Source: Phascolarctobacterium_B sp045598345
Lineage (GTDB): Bacteria; Bacillota; Negativicutes; Acidaminococcales; Acidaminococcaceae
Direction: 5' to 3'
Assembly: GCA_045598345.1 (NCBI GenBank)
Contig: JAZLLX010000093.1
Location: 56,862 to 120,861, forward strand
Length of the DNA: 64,000 nt
The translations under genes were made by a program, and so were the position numbers. Positions 56,858 through 64,000 of the stretch are shown here, piece by piece (the stretch's first letter is position 1; every line of letters starts with the position of its first letter). Under the pieces are notes generated by a model that was not told the DNA's origin, did no database searches, and saw only the letters and a program-made list of their open reading frames with translations.

Positions 56858-57808
56858 TCAGTTCCCCTGTCCATTTATCTTTCTATAATCCGGCTTTTGG
56901 TCATCCGTTTTTTTGCCGGCCGCTACCAATTTGTATTCTTTGAAAATCAGTTTGTTCAAATATGCCACCAATTCCTGCCGCTCCCGTACATTTTCGGGAC
57001 GGTTTGTTTTTTCTTCTTCCAATCTTTCCGACTCGTCTTTGTATTCCTGCAAAAGATAGGGTTTGTAGTCAAACCCGTATTTTTTGCAGTAATAGAGAAG
57101 GTCATCCAATGCGATTCTGTCCCCCCTGGGCGCCGGCAAATCGCTCCGCCCCCCCAAGTGTATCATGCGGATATCAGGATGGAACTCAACGGTATAACCT
57201 GCCGCAAAAGTATGGATTTTATTCACTATATCCGCTTCCTCATTACAAAAAAGGTAGTTTTCATCATATCCGCCTATCAAATCAAAAACTTTTCTTCTCA
57301 TGAAAGTGGCGCAACCCATCAGAAACATTGTCCTTTCATCAAAAAGATTATATTTCAGCGACTGGCCGGCAAATGAAGGGCGGTATAGGGTGTGATATTC
57401 AAACCGGTAAGCGTAGGAACAACTGGGGGTTCCGTCCTCCTCCAATATTTTGCCCCCAAGCCAGCCCAAGTTGGGGTTGTTGCTGAATTTTTCAACCGCT
57501 TTCCCGAACACCGGTTCAATCAAAAGCATATCCTGGTTCATAAAGGCAAGTATTTCACCCCGTGCCAAAGATGCGCCTAAGTTATAGCCGCCGCACAGCC
57601 CTGCCCCGTTGTCCTGCGTAACATAAATACATTTGCCTGTTGCGGGATGATTACGCAATGTTTCCAAGGCACTTTTTTCCGGCGGATTATGGTCAACAAC
57701 AATAATTTCCAATTCATCGCCTATGTCGTTGAATTTTTTTATGGAATCAAGGAAATCAGCCAGACATTTGTTGTTATTGTACGCCAATGTTATAACTGAA
57801 ATTTTCAC
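56858..57808 (-). CDS. Family 2 glycosyltransferase, first of a tandem pair
   Basis: A 316-residue GT-A enzyme, paralogous to the gene that follows it. It has KISVITLAYNNN at the N-terminus, VDHNP at 38-42, NQD at 91-93 as metal motif, and FCNEEADIVNKI near the catalytic base. It begins with GTG in a GTGA overlap with the radical SAM stop, so its translation is probably coupled; I see no good ribosome site. Its C-terminal tail after the shared region is longer and basic. It likely transfers a deoxysugar to a growing glycan in the cytoplasm. Confidence 0.88.
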   Translation of the reverse strand: MKISVITLAYNNNKCLADFLDSIKKFNDIGDELEIIVVDHNPPEKSALETLRNHPATGKCIYVTQDNGAGLCGGYNLGASLARGEILAFMNQDMLLIEPVFGKAVEKFSNNPNLGWLGGKILEEDGTPSCSYAYRFEYHTLYRPSFAGQSLKYNLFDERTMFLMGCATFMRRKVFDLIGGYDENYLFCNEEADIVNKIHTFAAGYTVEFHPDIRMIHLGGRSDLPAPRGDRIALDDLLYYCKKYGFDYKPYLLQEYKDESERLEEEKTNRPENVRERQELVAYLNKLIFKEYKLVAAGKKTDDQKPDYRKINGQGN

Positions 57809-58788
57809 TTTGATTGGGCGGCCTGCCGTTCCAACATTTTTTCTTTAACATAATTTTTGGCAATGCACAACGCAAAACATGTTGACGGGCCAAACTTCTT
57901 ACAGTTTTTATAGTCACAGGCCATTTCATGTGTGTCCCAATATGCATCCCATTGCCTGTGAAGTTCTTCATGAATATCTTCCCCTTTTTTGTAAATCCTG
58001 AAGTCAGGAATCTTGATGAGGGAATAACTGGAGGAACACCAGATAACCGAACCGTCCGGCATAAAATCCAACGGAGGATTGTTGCAATGTGTTGTGCTAA
58101 ACTCTATTTTGTTTCTCATTTGCCTGATAAATTCCGGATGCAGTTCGCAGGCGTTGATCGTGCAGTCAAAACCGATTTCAATATCTGGTTTGACTTTGAA
58201 AACTGTTTCGCAGAATGACAGCATATCATCCGTGTAGTCATAAAAATCAAAAACATTATTGTGTGTTGGGGTTGCAGGGGCAACCCTGATGTGCAAATGT
58301 TCTTCGGATGCGTAATGGTCAATAACTTTTGCAATCCGGTCCGCTTTTACCTGATTCATTTCAGAATCCGGCACAAGAGTTGTGGCAAGGGAAACCCCTG
58401 CGTCAGAGTAGTTGACTATATAGTCAAGGTTTTTGTAAAAAAGCCCTTCCTGGGATTCCGTAAAATCAGTATTTACCAGCCATCCCCTTACGCAACCATA
58501 TTCATTTGCCACTTTACGCAGAAACGGATGCGGTGCAATAAGGTTGCTGAAGAAACATACCCTTCTGTCTTTTTTTTCACAAATGTCTAAAACTTCATAC
58601 AGGTGGCTGTACAATAGTGGTTCTCCGCCCATTATGTTAAAATCACCGTTATCCATCAATTCCAATATCTGTGTGAACATGCTGACCGGCATTTCCACTA
58701 TACCCCGTCCGTCGCCTTCCAAAAACCATTCCCGCTGAAAGCAGTATTCACATCTTCTGGAACATCTGTTGGTTACCGAAATATTCAT
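57805..58788 (-). CDS. Radical SAM protein with SPASM-like C-terminal cysteines
   Basis: A 327-residue protein with the radical SAM cluster motif CxxxCxxC at C9, C13 and C16, and GGEP at 54-57 for S-adenosylmethionine binding. Eight further cysteines follow in the C-terminal half (C209, C214, C235, C251, C291, C296, C304 and C308), a layout like SPASM or twitch domains that hold auxiliary iron-sulfur clusters. Such enzymes modify peptides, sugars or other small substrates by radical chemistry. The start at ATG 58788 is chosen because GGAGG lies seven bases upstream; the GTG at 58794 is too close to it. It follows the preceding stop by two bases. Next to glycosyltransferases and sugar aminotransferases a sugar or aglycone substrate is likely, but unproven. 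Confidence 0.88.
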   Translation of the reverse strand: MNISVTNRCSRRCEYCFQREWFLEGDGRGIVEMPVSMFTQILELMDNGDFNIMGGEPLLYSHLYEVLDICEKKDRRVCFFSNLIAPHPFLRKVANEYGCVRGWLVNTDFTESQEGLFYKNLDYIVNYSDAGVSLATTLVPDSEMNQVKADRIAKVIDHYASEEHLHIRVAPATPTHNNVFDFYDYTDDMLSFCETVFKVKPDIEIGFDCTINACELHPEFIRQMRNKIEFSTTHCNNPPLDFMPDGSVIWCSSSYSLIKIPDFRIYKKGEDIHEELHRQWDAYWDTHEMACDYKNCKKFGPSTCFALCIAKNYVKEKMLERQAAQSK

Positions 58789-58790
58789 TT

Positions 58791-59696
58791 TCACACCTCC
58801 ATTAAATGCAGATATCCGCCGCTGCTAAAAAAACTTTGAATGTCAGATTCCTGATATTCCATAAAATTTGCTACATCTGACCTGTGATATCCTGTCACCA
58901 AATAGTACTGATATGCCATATATGTCTGCATTTTGTCCACCCGTCCCACAATTTTAAACCGGTTGATACCAAGTTCATGGTACATTTCCCAGTTACTGGC
59001 ACGCACATTATGCTGCCTTCTCCCCGGCTTAAGATACTCGTCTTTGTAAAAACAATTATTTTCCGTAGTCCCATACAAAACACCTTCACTGATATTACGC
59101 TCATGTTCTTTGCGTTTCGGGCAGTGGGAATGGCAGGTTTCATTTAAGAGAATTTCCAGGTTTTCACGGTGGGTAAATTGTTTCAGCAATCCGTAATTGT
59201 TGTTGAATTCATAAGGAAGCACAACAATCCTGTCCTCAGACAACCTGTTAATGACTTCTATGGTTTCTTTTATTGTAGGGGCAAAATCCGTAGTTGTGCT
59301 CCAGGAAACCGGCAAAGAGGGATATTTCTTCTGAATATATTCTGCCATTATTTCACTGGCAACCATAACACATCCGCCCATTTCCTCAAGCAAGGCGGCC
59401 ATTGCATTGCCCGTATAATCGTCCAAATGTTTTTTCTCCAGCAGAAGATTGGTAAAAGTCACTCTGTATTTAATCTTGAAGCACTTGTAAAGCAAAACTA
59501 TGTTTTTGAAGTTTTCCAATGTCGCCCGTTCAGCGGTAATCCTGCCGCCATTCCAAATACACCGGCAGGGACAACCATACGCAAAGCCAATTTCAAAATC
59601 GTTGTAAAACCATTGCGGTTCCTTCATTCTGATATAAAGCAAAGAATTCGTCAAATCCCTGACACTTTCAGAATCCGGAATTGAATATATATACAT
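58791..59696 (-). CDS. TIM-barrel, U32-like cysteine protein, second of a pair
   Basis: A 301-residue protein paralogous to the gene upstream. Shared blocks: WFYNDFEIGFAYGCPCRCIW with C42, C44 and C46, SWSTTTDF, VVLPYEFN, and LNETCHSHCPKRKEH with C188 and C192. The last block resembles the NE-x-C-x-x-x-CP segment of U32 family proteins, some of which bind iron-sulfur clusters. GINRFKIVGR near the C-terminus also fits a barrel of that type. I prefer ATG 59696, with AAGGAGG eight bases upstream and alignment to the paralogue, over ATG 59735. The reaction is unknown. It sits directly before the radical SAM gene, with two bases between. Confidence 0.78.
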   Translation of the reverse strand: MYIYSIPDSESVRDLTNSLLYIRMKEPQWFYNDFEIGFAYGCPCRCIWNGGRITAERATLENFKNIVLLYKCFKIKYRVTFTNLLLEKKHLDDYTGNAMAALLEEMGGCVMVASEIMAEYIQKKYPSLPVSWSTTTDFAPTIKETIEVINRLSEDRIVVLPYEFNNNYGLLKQFTHRENLEILLNETCHSHCPKRKEHERNISEGVLYGTTENNCFYKDEYLKPGRRQHNVRASNWEMYHELGINRFKIVGRVDKMQTYMAYQYYLVTGYHRSDVANFMEYQESDIQSFFSSGGYLHLMEV

Positions 59697-59740
59697 ACCA
59701 TCTGCCTCCTTGTCTTCCTGAATTAATGCGAACAAAAATT

Positions 59741-60643
59741 TTAGTCAGTGTCACGGACAATCTGGGTTGTCCCGCTAAGCTGGCTTTTTAACAACTTGTC
59801 CATATAATCTAAAAACTGCATCCTGAAAGTGGGTAACACAAAATATTCCAAATAAGCGGTAATTGTGTTTTCCTTGTCCAAACGCCCTTCTATCTTGTAC
59901 CTTGTAATGCCCCTCTTGGAAAAAAGGGGGATTTCTGCCCTGCTGATACGGTGTTTGGGTATATATGCCGGGTCGTACTTAATGTTCCGCATCTTACATT
60001 CGGGCATTGTGGCGGTTTCCATAATGTTAAAGAGATTGTTCCTTTTGTAGTGTTCCATCCTGTGAGGGCAGTCGTCAACACACCTTTCATTGACTAAAAC
60101 CTCTATGTTTTCCGGGTGAATCAGCCGGTCCACTTCGGGATGGCTGTTCATATCCCTGGGCAGAACCACAATCGTATTCCGTGAAAGTTCGTTGATTTTT
60201 TCCACACATTCGTCAGGGGTTTTGCCATAGTCAGTGGTTGTGCTCCAGCAAACTTTCAGATTGGGATATTTTTTCATGTAGTCCGCCATCAGGGGAATGC
60301 TAACCATCACATAGCCGCCGTACTTGTCCAACACTTCCGCAATTCTGTTGCCGTAGGTGTCATAAAGATGTTCCCGCCGCAAAAGAAAATTTGTAAATGT
60401 CAGGCGGTACTTAATTCCGTGGCGGGCATACAACTCCACCACGCCCTTTCCCCAATCATAGGGTTCAGCAATAATTCCAAATTCTGACCGGCTGCCGTTC
60501 CATATGCAGGAAGGGGGGCAGCCATAAGCCATTTCTATCTGAAAATCATCATAAAACCATTCCTTTTTTTCCTGCATAATCTGCAAAAGGACGGCATTGA
60601 TTGGCCCTGTATCGTATGAATCGGGAATAGCAAAACGTAACAT
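59741..60643 (-). CDS. TIM-barrel, U32-like cysteine protein, first of a pair
   Basis: A 300-residue protein with the same block order as the following gene: WFYDDFQIEMAYGCPPSCIW with C42 and C46, CWSTTTDYG, VVLPRDMN, and VNERCVDDCPHRMEHY with C188 and C192, at exactly the same residue numbers as in the paralogue. C216 and the GITRYKIEGR segment follow. The VNE-x-C-x-x-x-CP-x-R-x-x-H block is reminiscent of U32 peptidase-like proteins, several of which are actually iron-sulfur hydroxylase partners or RNA-modification enzymes. No peptidase activity should be assumed. AAGGAGA six bases upstream supports the start; the gap to the preceding gene is 24 nt. Confidence 0.78.
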   Translation of the reverse strand: MLRFAIPDSYDTGPINAVLLQIMQEKKEWFYDDFQIEMAYGCPPSCIWNGSRSEFGIIAEPYDWGKGVVELYARHGIKYRLTFTNFLLRREHLYDTYGNRIAEVLDKYGGYVMVSIPLMADYMKKYPNLKVCWSTTTDYGKTPDECVEKINELSRNTIVVLPRDMNSHPEVDRLIHPENIEVLVNERCVDDCPHRMEHYKRNNLFNIMETATMPECKMRNIKYDPAYIPKHRISRAEIPLFSKRGITRYKIEGRLDKENTITAYLEYFVLPTFRMQFLDYMDKLLKSQLSGTTQIVRDTD

Positions 60644-60667
60644 TATGTTTCTCCTTTCAGGTTACAC

Positions 60668-61606
60668 CTATTTTCCGGGTCTGAAAATCATGTCCGTTCC
60701 GTAAAGTTCATCCAATCTGTGCAGGACTTCATTTTCTATCCAAGGGAAATAATCCATGTTGAGGTAGCCGCTAAAACGTGACCGGCAAATATCAACCGCT
60801 GCAGGTACAAACTTTTGTTTCCCCAACCAATTGAAGAATTTATCCACCCTTGCTTTCAATTCCTCCATAGGTAATGGTTCATCCTTTTCTCTGAATATTG
60901 ATTCATTCTCAAATTCAAGATAATAGCGGCCATTTCTTTCCAAAGGTATTGCGTGTATTGATGGCGCTATCCTGAAAGCATTGTATGTGTTCCGTTTTAT
61001 TTGCCACCAGGCATCCGGCGTAATTTCCACTACTTTTTTTTCTCCGTCTTTCAAAGTGTCGCTCCAGCAGAAATAATCCAAATCTATATCCAATACCACC
61101 GGTGCCGCAAACTCCCCGTAATCAGTAAGCCCGCCCCTGTAAAAATCAAACGGTCTGATGTTGGAAACAATGTCTTCCTTAGTTTGTTCTTCAAGTTTTT
61201 TTCTTACTTCCTCATCTTTGTCGTCCACATAGTCCAAAATATCCCTTCTGTTCCCGCCTATATCCGTGAACACATGCCCTATAAATTTTTTTTTGAATTC
61301 ATAGTTGTTTTCGTAATTTATCAAGGATATGAATTTGTCAAACATGCCTTCATAAATAGCCGGAAGTATAAAGTTTGCAATTCCAAATATATCATACGAG
61401 AGATGTTTGCTTACTTCCAAATTTCCCGGCAATGTGCCAAGGTCATAGGCATAAAGTCCGCCCATATCATCATCATGGTGGTCCACGTGCAGAAGTATAT
61501 TTTTAAAAACATCTATTTTTCCCATGGTAACAAAAAGATGCCAGGCATAATATGCTTCCTTGTGTTCTTCCATTACTATAACAGGAACTTTGTTTATTTT
61601 TTCCAT
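60668..61606 (-). CDS. UPF0489 family arginase-like protein
   Basis: A 312-residue protein with the arginase/deacetylase-like metal signatures of UPF0489: VIVMEEHKEAYYAWH at 10-23, HVDHHDD at 40-46, LDIDLDYF at 172-179, and DICRSRFSGY near the C-terminus, which closes the active site. The histidine and aspartate clusters would hold a dinuclear metal centre for hydrolysis of a C-N bond. The natural substrate of UPF0489 proteins is not established to my knowledge. It is the first gene of the minus-strand operon, about 30 nt downstream of the promoter, with AAGGG seven bases before the ATG. With two transaminases downstream, an amidine or acetamido group on an amino sugar is a plausible substrate; this is inference. 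Confidence 0.85.
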   Translation of the reverse strand: MEKINKVPVIVMEEHKEAYYAWHLFVTMGKIDVFKNILLHVDHHDDDMGGLYAYDLGTLPGNLEVSKHLSYDIFGIANFILPAIYEGMFDKFISLINYENNYEFKKKFIGHVFTDIGGNRRDILDYVDDKDEEVRKKLEEQTKEDIVSNIRPFDFYRGGLTDYGEFAAPVVLDIDLDYFCWSDTLKDGEKKVVEITPDAWWQIKRNTYNAFRIAPSIHAIPLERNGRYYLEFENESIFREKDEPLPMEELKARVDKFFNWLGKQKFVPAAVDICRSRFSGYLNMDYFPWIENEVLHRLDELYGTDMIFRPGK

Positions 61607-61641
61607 CAGTCATCCCTTCTTTCCAAACATTTTTAATATAC

Positions 61642-61670
61642 ATTATATTGTGTTTGTGCTTGTTTTTCAA
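61642..61670 (-). promoter_or_regulatory. Promoter of the eight-gene glycan operon
   Basis: Read on the minus strand: TTGAAA at 61670-61665, 17-nt spacer, TATAAT at 61647-61642. The start codon of the UPF0489 gene lies about 30 nt past the predicted start site. All seven genes downstream are spaced by 44 nt or less, so this is likely the promoter for the whole cluster. Confidence 0.8.
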
Positions 61671-61861
61671 GTCGTATATTGTATTTTCACCATTTTGCCT
61701 ACGCCAAATTCTTTGCATCAAATTTTATTCCAAAAATGACTTTTTTTATTTTATTGTTTATTATATTACAACATAATTCTTTTTTCAATATCTTTTTCGT
61801 GAAAAGATAAATCACAATGCGGAACTATCTTTATATTTTTTCTCATATTTTTGTATTTTCC
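61671..61861. promoter_or_regulatory. Divergent control region with candidate operator palindrome
   Basis: AT-rich spacer between the glycan operon and the XRE regulator gene. It holds an inverted repeat ATCTTTT-N5-AAAAGAT at 61790-61808, a plausible site for the adjacent helix-turn-helix protein. No gene is seen here. Confidence 0.4.
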
Positions 61862-61890
61862 TTGACATTTTGAAATATTTTGCATACAAT
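61862..61890 (+). promoter_or_regulatory. Promoter of the XRE regulator gene
   Basis: TTGACA at 61862-61867, 17-nt spacer, TACAAT at 61885-61890; a GGGAGGTGAC ribosome site precedes the ATG at 61918. The -35 box is the perfect consensus, the strongest in the window. Confidence 0.85.
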
Positions 61891-61917
61891 ATAAATGTAC
61901 GTTGGGAGGTGACAAAT

Positions 61918-62550
61918 ATGGGTTATGTCTTTGACAAAAGGATATGCCTGGCAAATATTGACTATCTGGCAAGGCAGAAGAACATTAACCGCAAGCAGTT
62001 GGAAGAGGCGGCAGGTGTCAGCCAAGGATATATTTCCCGCCTGATGAAGGAGGGCAACACTACCAAACTTACGGTGGATGTCATTATGAACATTGCCCAT
62101 CTTCTGAATGTTACGCCCAATACTTTGCTCCTGAATCCTTTGGATGAGGAAAGCGGCAAACTGGCGGTCAAGGTTGAGTTTATTTACAAACTGGCTTCCG
62201 AAACCAAAAGCCGGCACTTGAAGTGGTCGCAACCTGACCGTTCCTTCAATTCCATACGGGTAGGCCCCAAGGTCTACAACACGGTGGGAAATGCTTTTAT
62301 GTGCAGGGTCAGTGACGGGGATGTTTTCATTCTGGTCAAAGTGAAGAATGCGGAGGATGATTCCACCGGCTACTGCATCGCCCTTGTGCAGGAAAAGGAG
62401 TTCATCAATATGTGTTTCACCCTCAGCACGGACAGGACGAATTATGCCGCCGAAATGGAAGAGTTGTACAAGCTTGTCGTAAGTTCCATGGACAACTCCG
62501 TTTTGACCGCCAAAGCCAAAGAAGCCATGCAAAGATTCTTAGGCGATTGA
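61918..62550 (+). CDS. XRE-family helix-turn-helix regulator
   Basis: A 210-residue DNA-binding protein. Residues about 9-65 form a Cro/CI-type helix-turn-helix: ANIDYLARQKNINRKQLEEAAGV leads into the turn, and SQGYISRLMKEG is the recognition helix. The remaining 140 residues form a C-terminal domain I do not recognise, with no cleavage-site or metal motif evident. The start is ATG 61918, placed by GGGAGG eight bases upstream; longer in-frame starts lie inside the promoter. It is transcribed divergently from the glycan operon and shares its control region, so it may regulate that operon as well as itself. Confidence 0.88.
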   Translation: MGYVFDKRICLANIDYLARQKNINRKQLEEAAGVSQGYISRLMKEGNTTKLTVDVIMNIAHLLNVTPNTLLLNPLDEESGKLAVKVEFIYKLASETKSRHLKWSQPDRSFNSIRVGPKVYNTVGNAFMCRVSDGDVFILVKVKNAEDDSTGYCIALVQEKEFINMCFTLSTDRTNYAAEMEELYKLVVSSMDNSVLTAKAKEAMQRFLGD

Positions 62551-62624
62551 TTTTTCGGATAAAATTTCAACACGTATTGAATACATTTCAACATTTTAGG
62601 GTTTTTTGGCCCAAAGGAGGAAAA

Positions 62625-63287
62625 ATGGCAAACAAAAAAAGAATTTTTGATGAGAACCTGACAAACCAACAGCGTTGTTCCAGACACTATAAACTGGACG
62701 CATTAAGGAAAAAGGCGGCAGAGATTTTTAAGCATGCCACCCTGTGGCCCTTCACTAAAACTTACCGCTCCGACCGTCTGCTGAACGCCCAGCTGATGAG
62801 CATTATCAATTTGCCGCCCAAATGGACGGATAAGGATATGCAGAATGCCCAGGCGGCTTTGTGGAAACTGCAAAAGGAACTGAAGATGGAAGACCGTTCC
62901 ATCGCCACCCTGCAGCTGGAAAATATTTTGGCTTTGGTTCTGGCGGATTCCGCCGCCAAAAATGAGGAAAAGGCACAGGCGCTTTTTGATGCCATGAACT
63001 ATGTTGGCACAAATATGCTGAAGAAACCGCCTGAGAATCCTTCGGAAGCGGTGGTACTTTGCTATTTGACGGAAAGCCAGCCCAGGGAATTGCCCGACTG
63101 GTACACCGATGCCTTGGTGGACTTGATGATGAAACGACTGAACCCGCAACAGGCGGTACATTTCAGCAATGCGGTCTATAAGCGTGTTGCCGCCGCCCTG
63201 GATATGCCCGACCTGTCCGGCGTGGATGTCAAAGACGCCCCCGCCAAAGCGGACGACAACAGCATCCCGCCAGATGAACGGCTGTAA
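62625..63287 (+). CDS. Hypothetical protein, mostly helical
   Basis: A 220-residue soluble protein with AAGGAGG ending four bases before the ATG. It begins with a basic stretch (MANKKRIFDENL), continues with predicted helices (LWKLQKELKMEDRSIATLQLENILAL is the clearest amphipathic part), and ends in a charged, Asp/Pro-rich tail. I recognise no family. It lies 74 nt after the regulator gene with no terminator seen between, so it may be co-transcribed. No signal peptide or membrane segment is present. Confidence 0.75.
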   Translation: MANKKRIFDENLTNQQRCSRHYKLDALRKKAAEIFKHATLWPFTKTYRSDRLLNAQLMSIINLPPKWTDKDMQNAQAALWKLQKELKMEDRSIATLQLENILALVLADSAAKNEEKAQALFDAMNYVGTNMLKKPPENPSEAVVLCYLTESQPRELPDWYTDALVDLMMKRLNPQQAVHFSNAVYKRVAAALDMPDLSGVDVKDAPAKADDNSIPPDERL

Positions 63288-63378
63288 GAAAATTAGAAGT
63301 TGTAAGTTAGAAGTTATAAATTAAAGGTAAGATGTTCCTGTGATTAGAATTGGGAAAGTTAGCAGAAAGCGAATGTTA

Positions 63379-63398
63379 CCCTCTCCTTGGGGAGAGGG
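63379..63398. repeat. Hairpin, first repeat unit
   Basis: CCCTCTCC at 63379-63386 pairs with GGAGAGGG at 63391-63398 around a TTGG loop. No T-run follows, so it is not a standard terminator. Confidence 0.7.
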
Positions 63399-63535
63399 GC
63401 AGGGGTGTGGGGAAACATTGGATTACGCTGTCGCTAATGAAAAGATAAAAACTTAAAGCTTAAAGTTATGGTAAAATGTTCCAATGATTATATTTAGGTG
63501 TCAGGTATCAGGTCACAGGTTACAGGAACATGAGT

Positions 63536-63557
63536 AGCCCCCGCCCTTGCGGGGGCT
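63536..63557. repeat. Hairpin, second repeat unit
   Basis: AGCCCCCGC at 63536-63544 pairs perfectly with GCGGGGGCT at 63549-63557 around CCTT. The same hairpin recurs 152 bp later. Confidence 0.85.
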
Positions 63558-63687
63558 GTCGCTTTTAGGAACGTGGTTGCGACTGGGGGTGCGGATTACG
63601 CTGACGCTAACGAAAAGATAAAAACTTAAAACTATAGTAAAATGTTCCAGTGATTATATTTAGGTGTCAGGTTACAGGAACATGAGT

Positions 63688-63709
63688 AGCCCCCGCCCTT
63701 GCGGGGGCT
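63688..63709. repeat. Hairpin, third repeat unit
   Basis: Identical 9-bp stem and CCTT loop to the hairpin at 63536. The flanks (catgagt on the left, tgtcgctt on the right) are also identical, showing that whole elements were copied. Confidence 0.85.
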
Positions 63710-63825
63710 GTCGCTTTCAGGAACGTGGTTGCGACTGGGGGTGCAGATTACGCTGACGCTAATGAAGAAATAAAAACTTGAAACTTAAAGTTATGGTAAT
63801 ATGTTCCGATGATTATATTAGGGTA

Positions 63826-63863
63826 AAGGAATTAGGAATTAGAAATTAGAAATTAGAAATTAG
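63826..63863. repeat. Seven-base microsatellite (attagaa/attagga)
   Basis: About five tandem copies of attagga or attagaa. It is AT-rich, non-coding and prone to slippage; it sits just before the fourth GC-rich hairpin. Confidence 0.8.
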
Positions 63864-64000
63864 GAAAGTCAGTGGTTATGCCCCCCCTCGCCCCCCCCTA
63901 AGGGGGCGGGGGACCGCCTACGGGAGCGTGTTGGCGGTGGTGGGGTGAGCAATTACGCTGACGCTAATGAAAAGATAAAAACTTAAAATTTATGAATGCT

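Larger units (their letters stand above)
63288..64000. repeat. Intergenic REP-like repeat cluster, four imperfect copies
   Basis: No convincing gene. A motif attacgctgacgctaatgaa followed by aagataaaaactt recurs at 63422, 63595, 63747 and 63952, so the period is 173, 152 and 205 bp. Each unit also carries part of a tatggtaaaatgttcc block, a ggtgtcaggttacagg block and a GC-rich hairpin. Such dispersed intergenic elements are common in some Gram-negative anaerobes and are probably non-autonomous. Confidence 0.8.

Noticed and set aside
59697..59735. Upstream ATG for the second U32-like gene
   Set aside because: The AAGGAGG site lies downstream of it and fits ATG 59696, which also aligns with the paralogue.
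61870..61917. In-frame TTG extension of the XRE regulator
   Set aside because: It overlaps the promoter spacer and -10 box; ATG 61918 has a strong ribosome site.
61843..62532. A 229-codon minus-strand frame opposite the XRE gene
   Set aside because: It has no ribosome site or family signal, and the plus strand encodes a clear helix-turn-helix protein.
63288..64000. Right-edge repeats as a CRISPR array
   Set aside because: Unit spacing is irregular (173, 152, 205 bp), the spacers themselves are repeated, and hairpins occupy the middle of units.

Overview
The window reads like the chromosome of a Gram-negative anaerobe with Firmicute-style expression signals: AAGGAGG-type ribosome sites, clean TTGxxA/TATAAT promoters, moderate G+C by eye, and 4-nt stop/start overlaps. 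Together with a Thr/Asn/Gly-rich beta-strand-repeat giant surface protein and short REP-like intergenic repeats, this suggests the Negativicutes (Gram-negative Firmicutes). That assignment is inference; no rRNA or tRNA is present to settle it.

Region 1 (1-49269, minus strand) is a single unbroken reading frame. It starts at 49269 and is still open at base 1, so the visible part is 16,423 codons and the C-terminus lies outside the window. The protein has, in order: a short N-terminus with no evident Sec signal peptide; a Tyr/Trp-rich segment; about 20 degenerate strand-loop-strand (AIDA/TibA-like) repeats; then a very long Thr/Gly/Asn-rich beta-strand-repeat ectodomain. The ectodomain is punctuated by eight copies of a 200-300-residue cassette. 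Between cassettes 1 and 2 lies a tandem array with a period near 840 bp (about 16 copies). Between cassettes 2 and 3 lies a second array with a period near 790 bp (17 copies counted). Cassettes 3 to 8 recur every 2.4-3.2 kb.

Region 2 (49266-51554, minus strand) is the head of the same operon: a promoter with an A11 tract upstream of its -35 box, a small protein of unknown function, and a heptosyltransferase of the autotransporter heptosyltransferase (TibC/Aah) family. The heptosyltransferase stop overlaps the giant gene's start as ATGA. The enzyme family glycosylates strand-loop-strand repeats, which is the repeat type near the N-terminus of the giant protein, so enzyme and substrate appear to be translationally coupled.

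Region 3 (51771-53549, plus strand) is a divergent two-gene operon of paralogous GT8 glycosyltransferases, with its own promoter and a bidirectional terminator. Region 4 (53555-61670, minus strand) is an eight-gene operon: UPF0489 arginase-like protein, two paralogous TIM-barrel/U32-like cysteine proteins, a radical SAM protein with SPASM-like C-terminal cysteines, two paralogous GT2 glycosyltransferases, and two DegT-family sugar aminotransferases. It looks like a pathway for making and attaching an unusual amino-sugar or modified glycan; whether that glycan decorates the giant protein or another surface polymer is not shown by sequence alone.

Region 5 (61862-63287, plus strand) is a divergently transcribed XRE-type regulator followed by an unrecognised helical protein. 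Region 6 (63288-64000) is non-coding, with four irregularly spaced copies of an intergenic repeat carrying GC-rich hairpins, plus an attagaa-type microsatellite.
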